Shown: piece by piece, positions 32,476-34,881 of the stretch
Layout: each line of letters starts with the position of its first letter
Numbering within the stretch: the first letter of the stretch is position 1
Origin: Planctomycetota bacterium
GTDB taxonomy: Bacteria > Planctomycetota > Planctomycetia > Planctomycetales > Planctomycetaceae
Length of the DNA: 34,881 bases
NCBI GenBank assembly: GCA_027624335.1
Contig: JAQBWV010000046.1
Span: forward strand, 1-34,881
Direction: 5' to 3'
Notes under the pieces: generated by a model
Told to the model about the DNA's origin: nothing
What the model saw: the letters and a program-made list of their open reading frames with translations, nothing else
Database searches by the model: none
Made by a program: the position numbers and the translations under genes

Positions 32476-34881
32476 GCCGCCTCCAGCATCTCCGAAAGCT
32501 GGCTGAGCAATTCAGGATCGGCCATCAGCCGTGCAGTCGCTTCCGGAGAATCAGGTACGAAACCGGTTCCCAGTTGTGCGGCCTGTGGAGTTCCTGGTTG
32601 AGGAGTTCCCGATTGTGGGTTGCCCGGTTGCGCCGATCCTGGCTGCCCCTGAGGCTGTCCGTTCGCCGGCTGCCCCGCCGCAGGTTGACCTGCCGGAGTT
32701 TCTCCCGACTGCGGAGCTCCCGCTGGGTCCGAATCAGTTGGCTGGTCGCCGTTGGCAGGTGGGGCCGCTGTTCCCTCGGCGGCAGGCGTTTCCGAACCGT
32801 CGGCTGGTGTTGCAGGGTTCTGTGCGGCTGGTTCTAGTGCTGCCAGTTGCTGAGGCTGGTCGCCGGGTGGAGCGGGCGAGGGCTTCAGAAGCTCAGACGC
32901 CAGATCGAGCGCCTCGCGAATCGGCTGGTTCGCGACTTCTTTCTGACCAGACAACTCGACCGCCCCCTCTCCGGTGAGCCGCTGTGATTCTGAGAATTGC
33001 TGCATGGCCTGAGCCAGCTTCTGCGCGGCACTTTTCCGGTCGGGAGTTCCCGCTGGCGGTGCATCTGCAGGAGCCTCTCCGGAATTCGGATCATTGTCTG
33101 GTTCGGCCCCGCCCGCGGGCCTGGCAGGATCTTTAAGACCGTCGCGAGCGTCAGCAATCTGGTCGACGGATTCCTGTTGAGACTTTGCAAGCTCGGCGAG
33201 GGCTTGAGCGAGTGCCTGTTCGCGCTCCAACTGCTGCGCCCTGGCGGCGAGATCGGCGGCGGCTCGTTCAAGATTTTCGGCGATCTTCTCGTCGGCACCC
33301 GCAGCCTTTAACTCGGAATCGGGAATGCTGCTGTCGGGGGTGGCACCTGGTTTATCGGCCTCGCCAGGTTCCGTTGCCGTGGCGGCAACCGCTTTTGCCG
33401 CTGCCTTCGCCACTTCGGAAGCCTGCTGAGCCTCTCGGACCGCAGCCGCAGCGCTGGCGTCGACTTCGGCTGACTTCTGAGCGGCGCTGTCAGCCTTCTT
33501 TGAGACCTCTGCCAGTTCGGTCGCCTGCTGTTTTGAGAGTTCCCTGGTCGCGTCATCGAGCGCCGTGGCAGCTTCAACCAGAGCGTCCGTTGTTTTCTGC
33601 TGAGAACTCTTTGCCAGTTCCGGAAGATCTTCGCCCAGTTCGCCGGCAGCCTGTTTCGCGGCATCGGCTGCTTTGTTGAGCGAATCGGCCGCTTCTCCGG
33701 CGTCGGCCTGAGCCAGTTCACCGGCGGCTTGAGCCTTGGCGGCAACTTCCTGCTGAGCTTTCCGATCGGGTTTGCCGGTGGGTTCGGCACTCGCGGCCTT
33801 GTCAGCCTCGGCGACGGCCACCTTGAGAGCGTTGGCCAAAGCTTCGCGAGCCTGTTCGCGAGCAGCTTCCGCTTCCTCGGCATTTCCATCGAGAGCCTGC
33901 CTCGCGGCTTCTGCGGCGGCCTGTTGAGCCTGCTCCAGCGCTGCGGCCAGAGCGTCCGGCTTATTTTCCGCGCGAGCGGCTTCAGCCTGAGGTCGCTGAG
34001 CGGCTGTTTTCGCCATTTGCTGAACGGCGTCTGAAACGCCGAGCTGTGTTGTCGCGGCCTCCAGTGGAGTCGCTGCAACGCCGGATTCAACTTCCTGCGA
34101 CGCCTTGTCCGCAGCATCCTGCGCGGCCTGAGCCTGCGCGACCTGACGAGCCAGATCCATGGCGTCGGCAGCCTCGGGCCGACCCTCAGCTCGCTGCTGA
34201 TCGGCGAACGCTTCGGCGACCTGTTGACGTGCTTCCGAAAGTGTGTTCAGGCGATCTGACAGCGACTTGCCGGCTTCCTGAATGGTGTCGTCGACTGCCG
34301 TCTGCGCTTCCTTCACTTTCGCCAGTTGGTCTTCGGTGAGGGCAGCGAGTTGCTGAGCAGTTTCAGCAATTTCGTCGCGAAGCCCTTTTGCGGCGGCGGC
34401 CAGTTCGGTGGCTGCCTCGCTGGCTTTCTCCGCGGCTTGCTTACCGGCATCAGCGGCTTTCTGACTGGCAACCTGCTCCGTCTGCTCAGCTGTCTTCCTG
34501 GCGTCCTCGTTGTTCTGGTCGGCGGCCTGCTGTCCCGCTTTCTGAGCGGCTTCGACCTGCTTCGCGGCATCGGCGATCTGATTGAGCGGAGCCTTTGCTT
34601 CCTGCGCTTTGGCACTGGCCTGCTTCAAGGTCTCGGCGACTTCAGGCGACGTATCCTTCACGCCTTCCGCGATCCGATCGGCGACGGCCTGAACGGTTTC
34701 TTGTTCTTCGGCGAGTTCCTGCGCCGCTTCCGGGGCGACTGCTTCTCCTGCGGCGATTTCGTTAGCCGTTTCGGCGATTTTCCGCTCAGCAGCGGCGGCA
34801 CGTTCGAGAGCTTCGGCAGCGCGAGCGAGTTCTCCGATCTTGACGGCCGCTTCCATTCGCTGTGCTTCGGCGAGTGATTCC
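32337..34881 (-). CDS. Very Ala/Glu/Gln-rich coiled-coil protein, 5' end outside the window, frameshifted near its 3' end
   Basis: The frame is open to the window edge (ESLAEAQR precedes the first Met at 34856), so the N-terminus is missing. About 560 visible residues are Ala-, Glu-, Gln- and Lys-rich helix with many AA-AE-A patterns, predicting a long coiled coil or single alpha-helix. A Pro/Gly/Gln/Thr-rich region follows (around 32580-32860), then PELLSQLSEMLEAAR. From about 32471 the frame becomes Arg-rich and looks shifted; the natural continuation is the piece at 32060-32475. No enzymatic motif is visible. Possible roles are structural or envelope-associated. The high GC third positions make antisense frames long and misleading here. 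Confidence 0.7.
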   Translation of the reverse strand, partial: ESLAEAQRMEAAVKIGELARAAEALERAAAAERKIAETANEIAAGEAVAPEAAQELAEEQETVQAVADRIAEGVKDTSPEVAETLKQASAKAQEAKAPLNQIADAAKQVEAAQKAGQQAADQNNEDARKTAEQTEQVASQKAADAGKQAAEKASEAATELAAAAKGLRDEIAETAQQLAALTEDQLAKVKEAQTAVDDTIQEAGKSLSDRLNTLSEARQQVAEAFADQQRAEGRPEAADAMDLARQVAQAQAAQDAADKASQEVESGVAATPLEAATTQLGVSDAVQQMAKTAAQRPQAEAARAENKPDALAAALEQAQQAAAEAARQALDGNAEEAEAAREQAREALANALKVAVAEADKAASAEPTGKPDRKAQQEVAAKAQAAGELAQADAGEAADSLNKAADAAKQAAGELGEDLPELAKSSQQKTTDALVEAATALDDATRELSKQQATELAEVSKKADSAAQKSAEVDASAAAAVREAQQASEVAKAAAKAVAATATEPGEADKPGATPDSSIPDSELKAAGADEKIAENLERAAADLAARAQQLEREQALAQALAELAKSQQESVDQIADARDGLKDPARPAGGAEPDNDPNSGEAPADAPPAGTPDRKSAAQKLAQAMQQFSESQRLTGEGAVELSGQKEVANQPIREALDLASELLKPSPAPPGDQPQQLAALEPAAQNPATPADGSETPAAEGTAAPPANGDQPTDSDPAGAPQSGETPAGQPAAGQPANGQPQGQPGSAQPGNPQSGTPQPGTPQAAQLGTGFVPDSPEATARLMADPELLSQLSEMLEAARSGRQLSRRPGRSDGNRPANRFATASQSVTDQHSAATERASLTDL

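Noticed and set aside
32531-34877. Long plus-strand and alternate minus-strand open frames opposite the Ala-rich gene
   Set aside because: They arise from GC-rich third positions; their translations are Arg/Pro/Leu-rich low complexity with no start signals.
1-34881. tRNA, rRNA and CRISPR arrays
   Set aside because: No T-loop/acceptor pairing patterns, rRNA-like sequence or regularly spaced repeats were seen when reading both strands.

Overview
The window looks like a chromosomal segment from a member of the Planctomycetota, probably a Planctomycetales relative. The evidence is a very large PSCyt1/DUF1549/DUF1553 (PSD1) cytochrome-type protein with two CxxCH motifs, a DUF1080 protein, several membrane-anchored or secreted von Willebrand A (vWA) proteins, secreted Pro/Gln- and Ala-rich proteins, moderately high GC, and mostly monocistronic housekeeping genes scattered on both strands. 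No tRNA, rRNA or CRISPR array was seen.

Layout. Positions 20-10041 are all on the minus strand: a short RecQ-type helicase, an SGNH hydrolase, a tandem pair of paralogous TonB-like-anchored vWA proteins ending at a hairpin terminator, PyrK, an RsuA/RluB-type pseudouridine synthase with a long basic tail, and a secreted Pro/Gln-rich protein. Positions 10510-16434 are on the plus strand: a small conserved unknown protein, ispF, cysS (with a degenerate KMSKS loop), ruvC, a stretch of decayed mobile-element fragments, and glyA. The PSD1 protein with an inserted LamG domain lies on the minus strand (16467-19751), divergent from lhgO. Positions 21698-31177 are on the plus strand: a vWA/secretin-N-like protein whose frame ends at an A9 run and reopens one frame back into a TPR/DUF2135-like protein, then purQ, metG, a redoxin-2OG-Fe(II) oxygenase and a DUF1080 protein. 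Positions 31265-34881 are on the minus strand: 5-formyl-THF cyclo-ligase and an Ala-rich coiled-coil protein that runs off the window and carries an apparent +1 frameshift near its C-terminus.

How the genes relate. Several enzymes belong to core metabolism: GlyA and 5-formyl-THF cyclo-ligase (one-carbon), PurQ and PyrK (nucleotides), IspF (isoprenoids), CysS and MetG (translation), RuvC and RecQ (DNA repair). The lineage-specific part consists of surface or envelope proteins: three vWA proteins, two proteins ending in the same W-LP-R-RRY(Y/F)E C-terminal module, and the PSD1 protein.

The signals most worth following are: (1) the A9 junction at 24317-24325 that may make one ~1400-residue vWA/STN/TPR/DUF2135 protein by -1 slippage; (2) the SxxxH TonB-type transmembrane motif on both tandem vWA proteins; (3) the cysteinyl-tRNA synthetase with KLAGS in place of KMSKS; and (4) the shared C-terminal module, which in one of its two carriers is displaced by a frameshift.
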